From assembly GCF_048548695.1 (NCBI RefSeq), contig NZ_JBLYIF010000006.1: DNA of 64,000 nucleotides, one strand, 5' to 3'. The notes below the pieces were generated by a model, which ran no database searches, had not been told where the DNA came from, and worked only from the letters and a program-made list of their open reading frames with translations. The translations under genes and the position numbers were made by a program. Origin of the DNA: Neptuniibacter sp048548695. GTDB lineage: Bacteria > Pseudomonadota > Gammaproteobacteria > Pseudomonadales > Balneatricaceae. Of this stretch, positions 63,309 to 64,000 are shown piece by piece. How positions within the stretch are numbered: position 1 is the stretch's first letter; every line of letters starts with the position of its first letter.

Positions 63309-64000
63309 TCAGCTTGTCAGATATTTCTGCAATACAGACACCATACTATTGGTCAGTTCTGCCAGTGTGGCATCATCCATTACATAGGGTGGCATCACAT
63401 ACACCAGCTTGCCAAATGGCCGCACCCAAATTCCCTGTGCTACAAGCATGGGCTGCAGGATTCGATTGTCAGCGGAGTCACTGAGTTCAATGACACCAAT
63501 AGCGCCTAATACCCTGACGCTGCTAACACCTGGCAGTTGTGCGGCAGGGGCCAGCCCGTTATTGAGGCCCCGCTCTATGCGTTGCACCTGAGCTTGCCAA
63601 TCTTGTTCCACCAGTAGTTTCAGGCTGGCACCCGCTACGGCGCAGGCCAGAGGGTTGCCCATAAAGGTAGGCCCATGCATGAAGCAGCCCGCTCCGCCAG
63701 CGGAAATGGTTTCGGCAATTTCGGTAGTCGTCAGTGTTGCCGCCAGCGTCATATACCCGCCGGTAAGTGCTTTGCCAACACAGAGGATGTCCGGGCAGAT
63801 AGCGGCATGCTCGCAGGCAAACAGCTTGCCGCTGCGGCCAAAACCTGTGGCGATCTCATCGGCGATCAGCAAAACATTAAATTGACGACACAAGGCATGG
63901 GCGCGTTTTAAGTATTCCGGTGAATAAAAACGCATGCCGCCGGCACCTTGCACGACGGGTTCCAGAATCAGCGCGGCAATCTCATGCTGGTGCTGTTCCA
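63309..64000 (-). CDS. bioA: Adenosylmethionine-8-amino-7-oxononanoate aminotransferase, partial
   Basis: Class-III aminotransferase of biotin synthesis; the 5' part lies beyond the right edge. The visible part runs from IAALILEPVVQGAGGMRFY through the cofactor region LLIADEIATGFGRSGKLFACE, the PLP lysine in ILCVGKALTGGYM, FMHGPTFMGNPLACA, and the C-terminal GIWVRPFGKLVYVMPPYV, all typical of BioA. A GTG at 63953 is an internal codon, not the start. Confidence 0.95.
   Translation of the reverse strand, partial: EQHQHEIAALILEPVVQGAGGMRFYSPEYLKRAHALCRQFNVLLIADEIATGFGRSGKLFACEHAAICPDILCVGKALTGGYMTLAATLTTTEIAETISAGGAGCFMHGPTFMGNPLACAVAGASLKLLVEQDWQAQVQRIERGLNNGLAPAAQLPGVSSVRVLGAIGVIELSDSADNRILQPMLVAQGIWVRPFGKLVYVMPPYVMDDATLAELTNSMVSVLQKYLTS

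Overview
The window is chromosomal DNA of a Gram-negative gammaproteobacterium, most likely a marine Oceanospirillales/Pseudomonadales-type bacterium. The evidence is gene order and protein type: zipA-ligA, rpsU-yqeY-dnaG-rpoD, lptD-surA-pdxA-rsmA-apaG-apaH, amgK-murU, rpe-gph-trpE with a separate trpGDC, and rpsF-rpsR-(membrane protein)-rplI-dnaB. LigA is a long form with an enlarged zinc module. No phage, plasmid, IS element or CRISPR array was seen.

Layout. 1-5.5 kb: 3' part of zipA (with a hexamer microsatellite), ligA, a lipoprotein, a YheU-like protein, a DUF4126 membrane protein and a CBS-domain protein. 5.7-7.5 kb: mnmC, whose oxidoreductase half is intact and whose methyltransferase half is a decayed remnant at the edge of an AT-rich island. 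7.7-26.8 kb: a surface-polysaccharide (O-antigen/capsule) locus, AT-rich from about 7.3 to 18.8 kb. It holds Wzx, a broken SGNH hydrolase, an unusual ulosonic-acid-like pathway (Fe/2OG dioxygenase, NeuB-TIM barrel fusion, GDP-sugar 4,6-dehydratase-like enzyme, divergent DapA-family protein, CMP-sugar synthetase), glycosyltransferases, Wzy, GDP-mannose/GDP-L-fucose genes (gmd, fcl, manC), and a QuiNAc-type initiation module (epimerase/reductase, PglC-like transferase, CapD/WbpM). Wzz follows on the opposite strand. 28-33 kb: a CAU tRNA and the macromolecular-synthesis operon on the minus strand. 33-38 kb: tsaD, plsY, folB-folK, a pteridine-reductase-like SDR, cca, glpE. 38-45 kb: apaH-apaG-rsmA-pdxA-surA-lptD. 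45-49 kb: amgK-murU-djlA and a DUF3530 protein. 49-58.7 kb: rpe-gph, nhaR/nhaA, trpE, chrA, trpGDC, an OsmC-family gene. 58.7-64 kb: a DUF2799 lipoprotein, rpsF-rpsR-rplI, dnaB, a thioesterase, and the start-less end of bioA.

How the genes work together. The polysaccharide locus appears to build a Wzx/Wzy-dependent glycan. CapD and the WbpV-like enzyme would make a 6-deoxy-HexNAc donor and the PglC-like enzyme would load it on undecaprenyl phosphate. GDP-L-fucose and a CMP-activated acidic sugar are likely further building blocks. The acidic-sugar set has a 4,6-dehydratase, a PEP-condensing synthase and a CMP-transferase, but no aminotransferase or acetyltransferase of the legionaminic/pseudaminic type. 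With the fused TIM barrel and the DapA-like protein lacking its usual motifs, this is the best candidate here for an undescribed pathway. Other points worth a look are the intrinsic terminator just before nhaA (possible ion-sensing leader), the S6:S18-type leader before rpsF, and a perfect 16-bp hairpin between capD and wzz.
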